This document shows, piece by piece, positions 26,124-35,355 of a stretch of DNA of 64,000 bases. The notes under the pieces are model-generated. The model was not told the origin of the DNA, searched no databases, and worked only from the letters and a program-made list of their open reading frames with translations. The translations under genes were made by a program, and so were the position numbers. Numbering within the stretch: position 1 is the first letter of the stretch; each line of letters begins with the position of its first letter. This stretch comes from Polynucleobacter sp. MWH-Aus1W21 (GTDB lineage: Bacteria; Pseudomonadota; Gammaproteobacteria; Burkholderiales; Burkholderiaceae), in assembly GCF_018687275.1 (NCBI RefSeq), contig NZ_CP061287.1:1364001-1428000 (forward strand). The letters run 5' to 3'.

Positions 26124-26843
26124 ATGGCCGGCCATTCGAAATGGGCCAATATTCAACACCGCAAAGGTCGTCAGGACGAGAAGCGCGGCAAGATTTGGAC
26201 CAAACTCATTAAAGAAATTACCGTAGCCGCCAAATTAGGTGGTGGTGACGTTGCTACCAACCCGCGTTTGCGTTTGGCGATTGATAAAGCCAAAGACTCA
26301 AATATGCCTAATGACAACGTGCAAAGAGCAATTCAGCGCGGCACTGGCTCCCTTGAAGGCGTGAACTACGAAGAGATTCGTTATGAGGGTTACGGTATGA
26401 ATGGCGCCGCCATCATCGTTGATTGTTTAACTGATAACCGCACTCGTACCGTTGCAGAGGTTCGACATGCATTCAATAAAAATGGTGGCAACATGGGTAC
26501 CGAGGGTTCGGTTGCTTTCTTATTCAAACACTGCGGCCAAATGTTATTTGCTCCTGGCACCAGCGAAGATCAACTCATGGAAGTTGCATTGGATGCTGGC
26601 GCAGAAGATGTCATCACCCATGATGATGGATCCTTGGAAGTGCTATGCCCTGTTCCAGATTTCTCAAAAGTACAAGATGCTATTAGCAAAGCAGGTCTAA
26701 AGCCTGAGCTAGCGACAGTTGCAATGCGCCCCGAGACTGAGATTGCTCTCGAAGGCGAGTTAGCAGAAAGCATGCAGAAATTACTGGACGCACTTGAGAA
26801 CCTAGATGACGTTCAAGAAGTATTTACAAACGCTGCGCTTTAA
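26124..26843 (+). CDS. yebC: YebC/PmpR-family regulatory protein
   Basis: 239 residues. Starts MAGHSKWANIQHRKGRQD, the unmistakable family signature, and contains the GGNMGTEGSVAFLF segment. YebC proteins act as transcriptional regulators, and related TACO1/YebC members help ribosomes through proline stretches. The RBS (AAGGAC) is 9 bases upstream. It begins a long plus-strand run of biosynthetic genes. Confidence 0.96.
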   Translation: MAGHSKWANIQHRKGRQDEKRGKIWTKLIKEITVAAKLGGGDVATNPRLRLAIDKAKDSNMPNDNVQRAIQRGTGSLEGVNYEEIRYEGYGMNGAAIIVDCLTDNRTRTVAEVRHAFNKNGGNMGTEGSVAFLFKHCGQMLFAPGTSEDQLMEVALDAGAEDVITHDDGSLEVLCPVPDFSKVQDAISKAGLKPELATVAMRPETEIALEGELAESMQKLLDALENLDDVQEVFTNAAL

Positions 26844-26875
26844 TTTTTTTGGTTAATTACTACAGATAGCTTGTT

Positions 26876-28153
26876 ATGAAAATTTTACTTATCGGATCCG
26901 GCGGACGCGAACATGCTCTAGCCTGGAAACTAGCTCAATCCCCACAAGTACAAACAGTGTATGTTGCGCCAGGAAATGGTGGCACAGCCACCGCCAAACA
27001 GACTGCTGCGGGCATTGAGAACCTGCCGATCACCGGATTGCAAGAACTTGCTGATTTTGCGAAGCGTGAGAAAATTCATCTGACAGTAGTTGGTCCTGAG
27101 GCCCCTTTAGCTGCAGGCATCGTTGATGTGTTCCGCAATAATGGCTTGCGGATTTTTGGGCCAACCCAATTGGCTGCGCAATTAGAATCTTCTAAGGACT
27201 TCTCTAAAGCCTTTATGAAGCGTCACGGCATTCCAACTGCGGATTACCAAACTTTTTCAAGCGCTTTAGAGGCGCACGCTTATATCGAGTCTAAAGGTGC
27301 GCCGATTGTGATCAAGGCTGATGGTCTTGCGGCAGGTAAAGGTGTAGTCGTTGCCATGAGTCTTGAAGAAGCGCATGCTGCAGTAGACATGATGTTGGCC
27401 GATAACAAACTAGGTAATGCTGGCGCTCGTGTAGTGATTGAAGAATTCCTCACTGGTGAAGAAGCCAGCTTTATTGTTTTGGTTGACGGTAAGAATGTTT
27501 TAGCTTTAGCAACAAGCCAGGATCACAAACGACTGCTTGATGCCGATCAAGGCCCTAACACTGGCGGTATGGGTGCTTATTCCCCTGCTCCAGTAGTAAC
27601 GCCAGAAATTCATGCTCGTGCATTACGTGAAGTCATCATGCCAACCGTAAATGGTATGAAAGCCGATGGCATTCCCTACACTGGCTTCTTGTATGCAGGT
27701 TTAATGATCGCGCCTGATGGCAAGATTAAGACGCTGGAATTTAATTGCCGTATGGGTGATCCAGAAACGCAACCAATCATGGCGCGCCTGCGCAGTGATC
27801 TTGTAAATGCTTTAGATCATGCAGTTGACAGCACACTCAATGAGGTCGAGCTGGAATGGGATCGCCGCACCGCTCTAGGCGTAGTGCTTGCTGCTCATAA
27901 CTATCCCGATACTCCACGTGCTGGCGATGTCATTTCCGGCATCCCCGCTGATACAGAAGATCAAATTACTTTCCATGCTGGCACAAAACTACAAGATGGC
28001 AAGGTAGTGACTTCCGGTGGACGTGTCTTATGCGTAGTTGGACTTGCTGATACCGTCCGTGGCGCTCAGCAAAAATCCTATGATGCAATCAATCACATCA
28101 AATTCGATGGCATGCAATATCGCAAAGATATTGGCTATCGTGCCATTAAGTAA
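26876..28153 (+). CDS. purD: Phosphoribosylamine-glycine ligase
   Basis: 425 residues, second step of purine synthesis (PRA + glycine + ATP to GAR). ATP-grasp enzyme with N-terminal KILLIGSGGREHALAWKLAQ, the central IKADGLAAGKGVVVA loop (about 148-162) and the family signature FNCRMGDPETQ (about 289-299). 32 bp behind yebC and 23 bp ahead of hemF; likely one transcript. Confidence 0.97.
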   Translation: MKILLIGSGGREHALAWKLAQSPQVQTVYVAPGNGGTATAKQTAAGIENLPITGLQELADFAKREKIHLTVVGPEAPLAAGIVDVFRNNGLRIFGPTQLAAQLESSKDFSKAFMKRHGIPTADYQTFSSALEAHAYIESKGAPIVIKADGLAAGKGVVVAMSLEEAHAAVDMMLADNKLGNAGARVVIEEFLTGEEASFIVLVDGKNVLALATSQDHKRLLDADQGPNTGGMGAYSPAPVVTPEIHARALREVIMPTVNGMKADGIPYTGFLYAGLMIAPDGKIKTLEFNCRMGDPETQPIMARLRSDLVNALDHAVDSTLNEVELEWDRRTALGVVLAAHNYPDTPRAGDVISGIPADTEDQITFHAGTKLQDGKVVTSGGRVLCVVGLADTVRGAQQKSYDAINHIKFDGMQYRKDIGYRAIK

Positions 28154-28176
28154 ACCGATATCGAGTTAGAGCACCC

Positions 28177-29109
28177 TTGTCAGATCAACATACCCAAATT
28201 GATATTGCTGCCTTAAAAGATTACTTTTTAGGATTGCAAGAACGTATCATCACTGCAATGAGTGCTTTGGATGGCAAAGCCTTTGTTGCTGATGAATGGC
28301 ACAAGCCTGAAGACAGCAAACTCAAGGGCTATGGTCGTACCTGTATCTTGGATGGCGGCAACATCCTTGAAAAAGGCGGCGTAGGTTTCTCACACGTGCG
28401 CGGCGATCAAATGCCGCCCTCAGCATCGCATCATCGGCCAGAAGTAGCGGGACGTGGCTTTGAAGCAATGGGTGTCTCTTTGGTGTTTCACCCAAATAAT
28501 CCCAAAGTACCGACTACACATATGAATGTGCGCTGCTTTATTGCGCAGGCCCCCGGTAAAGAACCAGTTTGGTGGTTTGGCGGTGGCTTTGATCTCACAC
28601 CTTATTACGGCGCTGATGAGGACTGCAAACACTTTCATCAAACCGCTAAAGATGCCTTAGATCCTTTTGGAGAAGAACTCTATCCTCGCTTTAAGAAATG
28701 GTGTGATGAATACTTCTACCTAAAGCATCGTGAAGAGCCGCGTGGTATTGGTGGAGTTTTCTTTGATGACTTTAATGAACTTGGTTTTGAAAAGAGTTTT
28801 GCGATGACTCGCGCAGTAGGTGATGCATTTATTAATGCTTACCTGCCGATTGTGCAGCGCCGTTATCAAGATAGCTTCACTCCTGAAGAAAAGGCTTTTC
28901 AAGAATATCGTCGTGGCCGCTATGTGGAATACAACCTCATCTTCGATCGAGGCACTATCTTTGGCCTGCACTCTGGTGGCCGTACCGAATCTATTTTGAT
29001 GTCAATGCCACCAGTAGTTCAGTGGTGGTACAACTGGCAGCCCAAGCCTGGTACGCCTGAGGCAAAGCTGTATGACTACTACCTGAAGCCACGCGATTGG
29101 CTTGCGTGA
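28177..29109 (+). CDS. hemF: Oxygen-dependent coproporphyrinogen III oxidase
   Basis: 310 residues, heme synthesis step from coproporphyrinogen III to protoporphyrinogen IX using O2. Motifs: GVGFSHVRGDQMPPSASHHRPE, HMNVRCFIA, WWFGGGFDLTPYYG and EYNLIFDRGTIFGLHSGGR. The start is a TTG at 28177; the next in-frame ATG would cut into the conserved N-terminal helix, so TTG is preferred. The stop overlaps the nadD start region by 8 bp. Confidence 0.96.
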   Translation: MSDQHTQIDIAALKDYFLGLQERIITAMSALDGKAFVADEWHKPEDSKLKGYGRTCILDGGNILEKGGVGFSHVRGDQMPPSASHHRPEVAGRGFEAMGVSLVFHPNNPKVPTTHMNVRCFIAQAPGKEPVWWFGGGFDLTPYYGADEDCKHFHQTAKDALDPFGEELYPRFKKWCDEYFYLKHREEPRGIGGVFFDDFNELGFEKSFAMTRAVGDAFINAYLPIVQRRYQDSFTPEEKAFQEYRRGRYVEYNLIFDRGTIFGLHSGGRTESILMSMPPVVQWWYNWQPKPGTPEAKLYDYYLKPRDWLA

Positions 29110-29809
29110 GTATCCATCGTTGAGCACCATTAAAAAAATTGGCATTCTGGGAGGTACATTTGACCCTCCCCATGTTGGCCACCTCAAACTAGCAACGCAT
29201 TTTGCGAAGTTACTCCACTTGGATGCGCTTCTACTTATACCTAGTGGCGAGCCATGGCAAAAAGGCACCCTCATTACCTCCGCAGAAATGCGCTTTAGAT
29301 TAACTGAAGCTGCTGGGATTGATTTGGCTCGTGCGTTTTTATATTTAAAGATACCTACCCAAGTGGGAATTGATCGCATAGAAATAGATCGTGCCGGTCC
29401 AAGTTATGCCATTGATACTGTGAAAGCACTACGTGAGCGATTTGGAGTGGATGCTAGTCTTACTTGGTTAATGGGTGCTGATTCCTTGGTTGCGCTACCC
29501 AGTTGGAACTCCTGGGAAAAACTCAGTCAGTACGTGAATTTTGCTGTAGCAACTAGACCTCACCATGACCTTAAGGAACAAATCTGCTCTGAGGTGGGTC
29601 AATTTCTGCAAGAACATCAAACAAAGGATGCTGCCGCTCTTGAAAAATGCGCTGCAGGCCTCATATATATCGATGAAAGCCTCAATGTCGACTTATCCTC
29701 TACCGAGTTAAGAGATCGCCTTAAATCCAGCTCCAGAAGCACCATAGCGTCTGAGCAAATTCCAACCCACACCCTAGAAATCATTACAAATCTGGGCTTG
29801 TATCAATAA
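29102..29809 (+). CDS. nadD: Nicotinate-nucleotide adenylyltransferase
   Basis: 235 residues, makes NaAD from NaMN and ATP in NAD synthesis. The nucleotidyltransferase motif GILGGTFDPPHVGHL and the C-terminal STELRDRL (the ISSTxxR-type motif) are present. No ATG is available near the N-terminus: the start is TTG at 29102 (overlapping hemF) or TTG at 29120, the latter giving a start nearer the usual position. Confidence 0.93.
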   Translation: MREYPSLSTIKKIGILGGTFDPPHVGHLKLATHFAKLLHLDALLLIPSGEPWQKGTLITSAEMRFRLTEAAGIDLARAFLYLKIPTQVGIDRIEIDRAGPSYAIDTVKALRERFGVDASLTWLMGADSLVALPSWNSWEKLSQYVNFAVATRPHHDLKEQICSEVGQFLQEHQTKDAAALEKCAAGLIYIDESLNVDLSSTELRDRLKSSSRSTIASEQIPTHTLEIITNLGLYQ

Positions 29810-29854
29810 TCAAGCTAAGATCACCCTAAATACAAAAATTATTTTCGAGAATAT

Positions 29855-30247
29855 ATGGACTTACGTAAATTACAACGCGTCGTGATTGATGCCCTAGAAG
29901 ATGTGAAGGCACAAGATATTCGCGTCTACGATACAACCAAGTTAAGCGAATTATTTGACCGGGTCATTATTGCGACTGGTTCAAGCAATCGTCAAACCCG
30001 CTCTTTAGCAATGTCAGTTAAAGAAGAGGTCAACGCCAAAGGTGGCGAAGTGATCTCTATTGAAGGTTTGGAAACCGGTGAATGGGTATTGGTGGATTGT
30101 GGCGATATCGTTGTGCATATTTTGCAACCGATGCTGCGCTCTTACTACCAACTGGAAGGCATGTGGGGCGCTAAGCCTGTACGTGTGAAATTAGCTGGCA
30201 GCAAAGGTCTTGCCAAAGCCAGTGAATCAGAAGACGACGACGAATAA
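29855..30247 (+). CDS. rsfS: Ribosomal silencing factor RsfS
   Basis: 130 residues. RsfS binds L14 on the 50S subunit and blocks subunit joining in starvation. Typical segments: DALEDVKAQDIRVYDTTKLS, FDRVIIATGSSNRQTRS and the GEWVLVDCGDIVVHI core. Followed by rlmH 20 bp downstream, a conserved nadD-rsfS-rlmH order. Confidence 0.95.
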   Translation: MDLRKLQRVVIDALEDVKAQDIRVYDTTKLSELFDRVIIATGSSNRQTRSLAMSVKEEVNAKGGEVISIEGLETGEWVLVDCGDIVVHILQPMLRSYYQLEGMWGAKPVRVKLAGSKGLAKASESEDDDE

Positions 30248-30267
30248 ATTCGTCGTTAAACGCATCG

Positions 30268-30711
30268 ATGCGCCTCACCATTGTTTCTGTTGGTCATAAG
30301 ATGCCTGATTGGGTTGCAACAGCAACCCATGACTACATTAAAAGAATGCCTGCAGACTGCAGCATTGAAATCAAAGAAATCAAACCGGACCTGACGCCTG
30401 CTAAAGAGGCTGTAAAGATTGCTGCCGCTATTCCGAAGGGCTCAAGGGTGATTGCTTTGGATGAACGCGGCAAAGACCAGACCACTCAAAATTTAGCCAC
30501 TCAGCTAGCAAATTGGCGCCAAGAAGGTTTTGATATTACCTTCTTGATTGGTGGCGCAGACGGTTTGGATCACAGCCTTAAAACGACTGCCCAAGCAATG
30601 TGGCGCCTTTCTAGCCTTACTTTTCCTCACGCAATGGCTAGAGTATTGCTAGTTGAGCAACTCTATCGAGCTTGGACTATCCTCCAAGGCCACCCTTACC
30701 ATCGTGAGTGA
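30268..30711 (+). CDS. rlmH: 23S rRNA pseudouridine-1915 N3-methyltransferase RlmH
   Basis: 147 residues, SPOUT methyltransferase acting on helix 69 of 23S rRNA. SAM-binding knot segments ITFLIGGADGLD and LSSLTFPHAMARVLLVEQLYRAWTI, ending HPYHRE, are diagnostic. Overlaps the Maf gene by 8 bp. Confidence 0.96.
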   Translation: MRLTIVSVGHKMPDWVATATHDYIKRMPADCSIEIKEIKPDLTPAKEAVKIAAAIPKGSRVIALDERGKDQTTQNLATQLANWRQEGFDITFLIGGADGLDHSLKTTAQAMWRLSSLTFPHAMARVLLVEQLYRAWTILQGHPYHRE

Positions 30712-31339
30712 TTCCTTGCGTTCATTTATTTACCTTGCTTCGCAAAGCCCTCGTCGTCAAGAGCTCTTAAAGCAAATTGGTGTTCGCTTTGAAATGCTTT
30801 TACCTAGTGCCGATGAGGATAGTGAAAGTATTGAAACGCCCCTTCCCTATGAAAAAGCTCGTGTATATGTTGAAAGAGTTACCTTGGCAAAAAGTGCGGC
30901 GGCACTCTCTCGTTGGCGAAAAAGTAATTTACCTTGGGCTCCGATTCTTTGTGCGGATACTACGGTTAGCCTGCCCAACAGCCCTGATGGTGAAATCTTG
31001 GGAAAGCCAAGTAATGCGGCAGATGCTGCACGAATTCTCAATATGCTCAGCGGCAAAGTGCATGAGGTGTTAACAGCGGTGGCTATTGCAATAGATCCCA
31101 CACAAAAACCCACAGCGCTAGTTCAAGTATCACAAGTACAGTTTGCAGATCTATCGCCAGAGCAGATTAAGTCCTATATCGCTAGTGGTGAGCCCTTTGG
31201 TAAGGCCGGGGCCTATGGCATTCAGGGCCTTGGGGGTACTTTTATTCCCTCTATCCAGGGCAGCTATAGCGGTATCATGGGCTTACCTCTTTATGAAACC
31301 CAACAATTACTAAAAATTGCCGGCCTGACTCGCGTATGA
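30704..31339 (+). CDS. maf: Maf-family nucleoside triphosphate pyrophosphatase
   Basis: 211 residues from the GTG at 30704 (GTGAGTGA overlap with the rlmH stop). A TTG at 30653 deep inside rlmH is unlikely. Maf proteins hydrolyse dTTP/UTP or modified nucleotides. Motifs: LASQSPRRQELL at the N-terminus, CADTTVSL, GKPSNAADAARIL and GKAGAYGIQGLG. The last two fit the YhdE/YceF families. Overlaps rng by 4 bp. Confidence 0.93.
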   Translation: MSDSLRSFIYLASQSPRRQELLKQIGVRFEMLLPSADEDSESIETPLPYEKARVYVERVTLAKSAAALSRWRKSNLPWAPILCADTTVSLPNSPDGEILGKPSNAADAARILNMLSGKVHEVLTAVAIAIDPTQKPTALVQVSQVQFADLSPEQIKSYIASGEPFGKAGAYGIQGLGGTFIPSIQGSYSGIMGLPLYETQQLLKIAGLTRV

Positions 31340-32799
31340 ACGAAGAAATACTGATCAATATCACTCCGCAAGAAACGCGAGTTGCTTTAATTCAGCAAGG
31401 AGCGGTTCAGGAGCTACAAATTGAGCGCACTCGCCAACGCGGCATTGTGGGCAACATTTATCTAGCTAAAGTAGTACGGGTTTTACCAGGCATGCAATCG
31501 GCGTTTATCGAAATTGGTTTAGAGCGTACTGCTTTTATGCATGTAGCAGACATCACCCAAAATAATCCTCAAGCCCAAATCGAAAAGTTACTGTTTGAAG
31601 GTCAAACACTTTTAGTACAAGTACTCAAAGATCCTTTAGGCACAAAAGGCGCTCGCCTCACAACTCAATTGAGTATTGCAGGGCGCAATTTGGTTTACCT
31701 TCCTCCCGCAGGCAGCGATACCGCCACCGAAAAATATATTGGCGTCTCCCAGCGAATCGATCAACCTGAGGAGCGCGAAGCCATCAAGACTCGCCTCGCC
31801 AGCTTGATGGCCGCCGATGAAAAAGGTGGGATTATTGTTCGCACAAGCGCTCAGGATGCCTCGGACACTGAACTGCAGCACGACATGCTTTACCTGCGCA
31901 CCACCTGGGACAATATCCATGCGGCCATGAAACACAATCCCGCGCCCACACTGCTTTATCAAGACCTCAGTCTGGCTGAGCGAGTATTACGGGATGTTGC
32001 CGGAGAGGAAACAATCCAGATTCGCGTGGATTCTGCTGAGAATTTCGAGAAGCTCAAAGCATTTACTAATTCTTATATGCCCAATCTATTGGGCAAGCTC
32101 ACGCTACATCGTGGCGAGCGCGCGCTCTTTGACTTATTTGATGTTGATGCCGAGATTAATAAAGCGCTTGGTCGCAGAGTTGACCTCAAGTCCGGCGGCT
32201 ATTTAATGATTGATCAAACCGAGTCTATGACTACGATTGATGTCAACACTGGCAGCTATGTCGGCGCACGCAATCTTGACGACACCGTCTTTAAAACTAA
32301 CTTAGAGGCAGCCCAAGCAATTGCAAGACAACTGCGCTTACGCAATCTAGGTGGAATCATTATTATTGATTTCATCGACATGATTGGCAAAGATCATCAA
32401 GAATCAGTGCTTCATGAACTCAAACGCAATCTTGAGCGTGACCATGCTCGCACCTCGGTGAGTGATTTTTCAGCTCTAGGTTTAGTTGAAATGACTCGCA
32501 AACGTACTCGTGAATCCTTAGCTCATATTACCTGCGAGCCTTGTGCTACCTGCCTTGGCAAGGGTGAGGTTAAAACTGCACAAACGATTTGCTACGAGAT
32601 TTTGCGCGAGATTGTGCGAGAGCATCGCCAATTTAATCCAAAAGAATTTAGGATTGTGGCTGCACCTGATGTCATTGATCTCTTCTTGGAGGAAGAGAAT
32701 CAATTCTTGGCGCAATTGGGTGACTTTATTGGGAAACCAATTACCCTCCAAGCAGAGGGTAGCTTCCGCCAAGAACAATACGATATTGTTCTGAGCTAA
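31336..32799 (+). CDS. rng: Ribonuclease G
   Basis: 487 residues, RNase E/G family endonuclease that matures the 16S rRNA 5' end and degrades mRNAs. The S1-like domain (about 35-130) starts GIVGNIYLAKVVRVLPGMQ. The catalytic DNase-I-like part contains TTIDVNTGSYVG and IIIIDFIDM, with the metal Asps. The Zn-link CEPCATCLGKG is near residue 400. Length fits RNase G rather than RNase E. Convergent with msbA. Confidence 0.95.
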   Translation: MNEEILINITPQETRVALIQQGAVQELQIERTRQRGIVGNIYLAKVVRVLPGMQSAFIEIGLERTAFMHVADITQNNPQAQIEKLLFEGQTLLVQVLKDPLGTKGARLTTQLSIAGRNLVYLPPAGSDTATEKYIGVSQRIDQPEEREAIKTRLASLMAADEKGGIIVRTSAQDASDTELQHDMLYLRTTWDNIHAAMKHNPAPTLLYQDLSLAERVLRDVAGEETIQIRVDSAENFEKLKAFTNSYMPNLLGKLTLHRGERALFDLFDVDAEINKALGRRVDLKSGGYLMIDQTESMTTIDVNTGSYVGARNLDDTVFKTNLEAAQAIARQLRLRNLGGIIIIDFIDMIGKDHQESVLHELKRNLERDHARTSVSDFSALGLVEMTRKRTRESLAHITCEPCATCLGKGEVKTAQTICYEILREIVREHRQFNPKEFRIVAAPDVIDLFLEEENQFLAQLGDFIGKPITLQAEGSFRQEQYDIVLS

Positions 32800-32819
32800 T
32801 ACCTATAAATGATATATTT

Positions 32820-34583
32820 TTAGGCGTTAGAGAACTGAATCCGATGCAAGTTGGCATAAAGTCCATCTTGCTTAATCAAGTCCTCGTGCGAACCATTTTC
32901 AATAATTTTGCCGTGCTCTAACACCACAATACGATCTGCATGCTCAATAGTGGATAAGCGATGAGCAATTACCAAAGTAGTTCTGCCAGCCATTAAGCGC
33001 TCAAGTGCATCCTGGACCTGACGTTCAGATTCAGAATCCAATGCTGAGGTTGCCTCATCCAAGATCAGAATTGGGGCATCTTTATAGATTGCACGGGCAA
33101 TTGCAAGGCGCTGGCGCTGCCCACCAGATAAACGATTACCGTTATCACCTATCAAGGAGTCAATCCCTTCTGGCAATTCTTTAATCAGTGCGCCGAGATT
33201 AGCAGCCTCCAAAGCCTCCATGACACGGCCGCGATCAACGCCTCCTTGCTTACCATCACCATAGGCAACGTTTGCGGCGATCGTATCATTAAAGAGGATA
33301 ACGTCTTGACTCACAAAGGCAATTTGGCGACGAACATCAGCCAACACAATATCTTCCAAAGGAATGTCATCCAAGAGGATATGACCACTGGTAGGTTTAT
33401 AGAATCGAGGTAATAAGTTGACCAAGGTGGATTTACCGCCACCTGATGGCCCGACAAAAGCAACTACTTCTCCCGGCTTAATAGTGAGATTGATATTCAT
33501 TAAGGCGTCTTTATGATCACCCTCTTGCTCATATGAAAAACCAACATTCTCAAAACGAATTCCGCCCTTTGTTTTATCAAGAGGAGTCATATTGCGTCTA
33601 CGATCTTCATCCTCTTCAAATGGTTGATCCATTAATGAAAAAATCATTTCTGCAGCAGTGAGTCCACGCTGCAGTGGCTGATTAATATCTGCCAAATGCT
33701 TTAGCGGTGAAATCACCAACATCATTGCAGTAATAAAGGCAGCAAAGCCCCCAACAGTAGTGCCCTCGGTGGCTGATTGCATTAAAGCGATTACTAAGAC
33801 AACCGATAACGCCATAGAGGCAATGAGTTGAGTAATTGGTTGGTTGAGGCCACCCGCCACAGCAGACTTCAAGGCAAACTGACGTGCGCGCTCGGCCTTT
33901 TGCTTAAAACGATTCATTTCATACTCTTCGGCGCCATGCACTTTAACAATCTTGTATCCAGCAGCAGCTTCCTCAACAATGTAAGCAAGTTCACTAGTAA
34001 GCGTCTGCTGCTCTCGATTGAGCGATCTGAGGCGGCGATTAATTTTGCTCATGATGAATGCAATCAATGGAAAAATAATCATGACCACTAAAGTTAATTG
34101 CCAATTTAAATAGATTAAGTAACCCATCAATCCAACTACGGTCAGTGAGTCCCGCACCAAGCTGATTAACATGCCACCCATTACAGTCAACACATTATTC
34201 ACTTCAAATACAACGCCATTTATTAAGGCGGATGCGGAATTCTTTTGGAAAAATGTCGTGCTGGCATGCAATAGCGTTTGAAACATTTGCTCACGCAACC
34301 TCAGGAGTACTGAGTTAATCACTCTGGTTAGCAAATAACTCGACAGAAATTGCGCCAAACTGCGGACTAAAGCTAGGCCTACCAAGAAAACTGGCACCTG
34401 CCAAAGTTTGCTATTGAGTTGACCGGTAAAGCCACGGTCCAATAATGGCTTCATCAAGGCTGGAATGGAGGTCTCGGCGGCAGCTACCACGGCCATGGCC
34501 AGTAAAGACCCGATAATCAAGCCAATATGGGGCTTGAGGTACGTAATTAAGCGATTTAAGGCGGTACGGTCTTGAGCATTCAT
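32820..34583 (-). CDS. msbA: Lipid A/LPS flippase MsbA
   Basis: 587 residues from the ATG at 34583; the reading to 34733 would run through the divergent glycosyltransferase and is rejected. Half-transporter: six membrane helices (about 1-310), then an ABC domain with Walker A FVGPSGGGKSTL, signature LSGGQRQRLAIARAI, Walker B ILILDEATSALD and the His switch. It flips core-lipid A across the inner membrane. The start is only 10 bp from that of the plus-strand LPS glycosyltransferase, fitting a shared envelope role. Confidence 0.95.
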   Translation of the reverse strand: MNAQDRTALNRLITYLKPHIGLIIGSLLAMAVVAAAETSIPALMKPLLDRGFTGQLNSKLWQVPVFLVGLALVRSLAQFLSSYLLTRVINSVLLRLREQMFQTLLHASTTFFQKNSASALINGVVFEVNNVLTVMGGMLISLVRDSLTVVGLMGYLIYLNWQLTLVVMIIFPLIAFIMSKINRRLRSLNREQQTLTSELAYIVEEAAAGYKIVKVHGAEEYEMNRFKQKAERARQFALKSAVAGGLNQPITQLIASMALSVVLVIALMQSATEGTTVGGFAAFITAMMLVISPLKHLADINQPLQRGLTAAEMIFSLMDQPFEEDEDRRRNMTPLDKTKGGIRFENVGFSYEQEGDHKDALMNINLTIKPGEVVAFVGPSGGGKSTLVNLLPRFYKPTSGHILLDDIPLEDIVLADVRRQIAFVSQDVILFNDTIAANVAYGDGKQGGVDRGRVMEALEAANLGALIKELPEGIDSLIGDNGNRLSGGQRQRLAIARAIYKDAPILILDEATSALDSESERQVQDALERLMAGRTTLVIAHRLSTIEHADRIVVLEHGKIIENGSHEDLIKQDGLYANLHRIQFSNA

Positions 34584-34593
34584 ATAATGAATT

Positions 34594-35355
34594 ATGCCCA
34601 CCTTATCAGTCATACTCATCACCCGCAATGAAGAGGCCAATTTGGACGATTGTCTGGCCTCCCTGGAGGGGATTGCCCACCAGATCGTGGTGGTAGATAC
34701 CAATAGCTCAGACCGTACCCTAGAAATAGCCAAAAATCACGGTGCGACCATATCCCAGCCATCTGACTGGCCTGGTTTTGGCCCCCAAAAGAACCGTGCC
34801 CTGGATCTTGCCACGGGCGAATGGGTCTTATCAATAGACGCAGACGAACGACTAACCCCAGCTCTCAAATCCGAGATATTGACGGCAATTCACCATAGCG
34901 CCCACGTGGACTGTTTTGCCATCCCCAGACTTTCTTGGTATTGCGGTCGCTTCATTCGTCACTCCGGCTGGAGTCCTGACTATGTAGATCGTCTTTTTAA
35001 GCGCGGTACCGCGCGCTTCTCAGATGACCTAGTCCATGAGCGGCTTATGCCAAATGGTCAGGTAGCCAAACTAGAAAACCCACTACTCCATTACAGCTTC
35101 ATGAACTATTCTCAAGTTCTGCAAAAGCTCGATCGCTACTCCACTGCGTCAGCAGAACAGGCATTTGCTAAAGGCAAAACGAGCAGCCCCATTAAAGCGG
35201 TTCTACATGGTGTGTGGGCGTTTATCCGCACATACATTATTCGCGCGGGATTCTTAGATGGAGCACAAGGATTTGCTCTAGCAGTATCTAATGGTCAAGG
35301 CACCTACTATCGCTACATCAAGCTTTGGCACCTCAACCAGGAAGCCGGTAAATGA
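34594..35355 (+). CDS. LPS-core glycosyltransferase, GT2 (WaaE/KdtX-like)
   Basis: 253 residues, GT-A fold with LSVILITRNEEANLDDCL, the DXD-type VLSIDADERL near residue 85 and a DLVHERL segment. This pattern is that of WaaE-type beta-1,4-glucosyltransferases acting on LPS-core heptose. Followed without a gap (4-bp overlap) by a second GT2 gene and a GT9 gene, forming an LPS-core operon divergent from msbA. The sugar donor cannot be read from the sequence. Confidence 0.88.
   Translation: MPTLSVILITRNEEANLDDCLASLEGIAHQIVVVDTNSSDRTLEIAKNHGATISQPSDWPGFGPQKNRALDLATGEWVLSIDADERLTPALKSEILTAIHHSAHVDCFAIPRLSWYCGRFIRHSGWSPDYVDRLFKRGTARFSDDLVHERLMPNGQVAKLENPLLHYSFMNYSQVLQKLDRYSTASAEQAFAKGKTSSPIKAVLHGVWAFIRTYIIRAGFLDGAQGFALAVSNGQGTYYRYIKLWHLNQEAGK

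Noticed and set aside
25823..26212. 129-codon plus-strand open frame covering tRNA-Leu and the start of yebC
   Set aside because: It reads through a tRNA on the other strand and enters yebC in another frame; chance frame.
30653..30703. Upstream TTG start for the Maf gene
   Set aside because: It lies inside rlmH and adds residues before the conserved LASQSPRR opening; the GTG at 30704 is the better start.
34584..34733. 50-residue N-terminal extension of MsbA
   Set aside because: It would overlap the divergent glycosyltransferase coding region, and the MsbA family begins near the chosen ATG.
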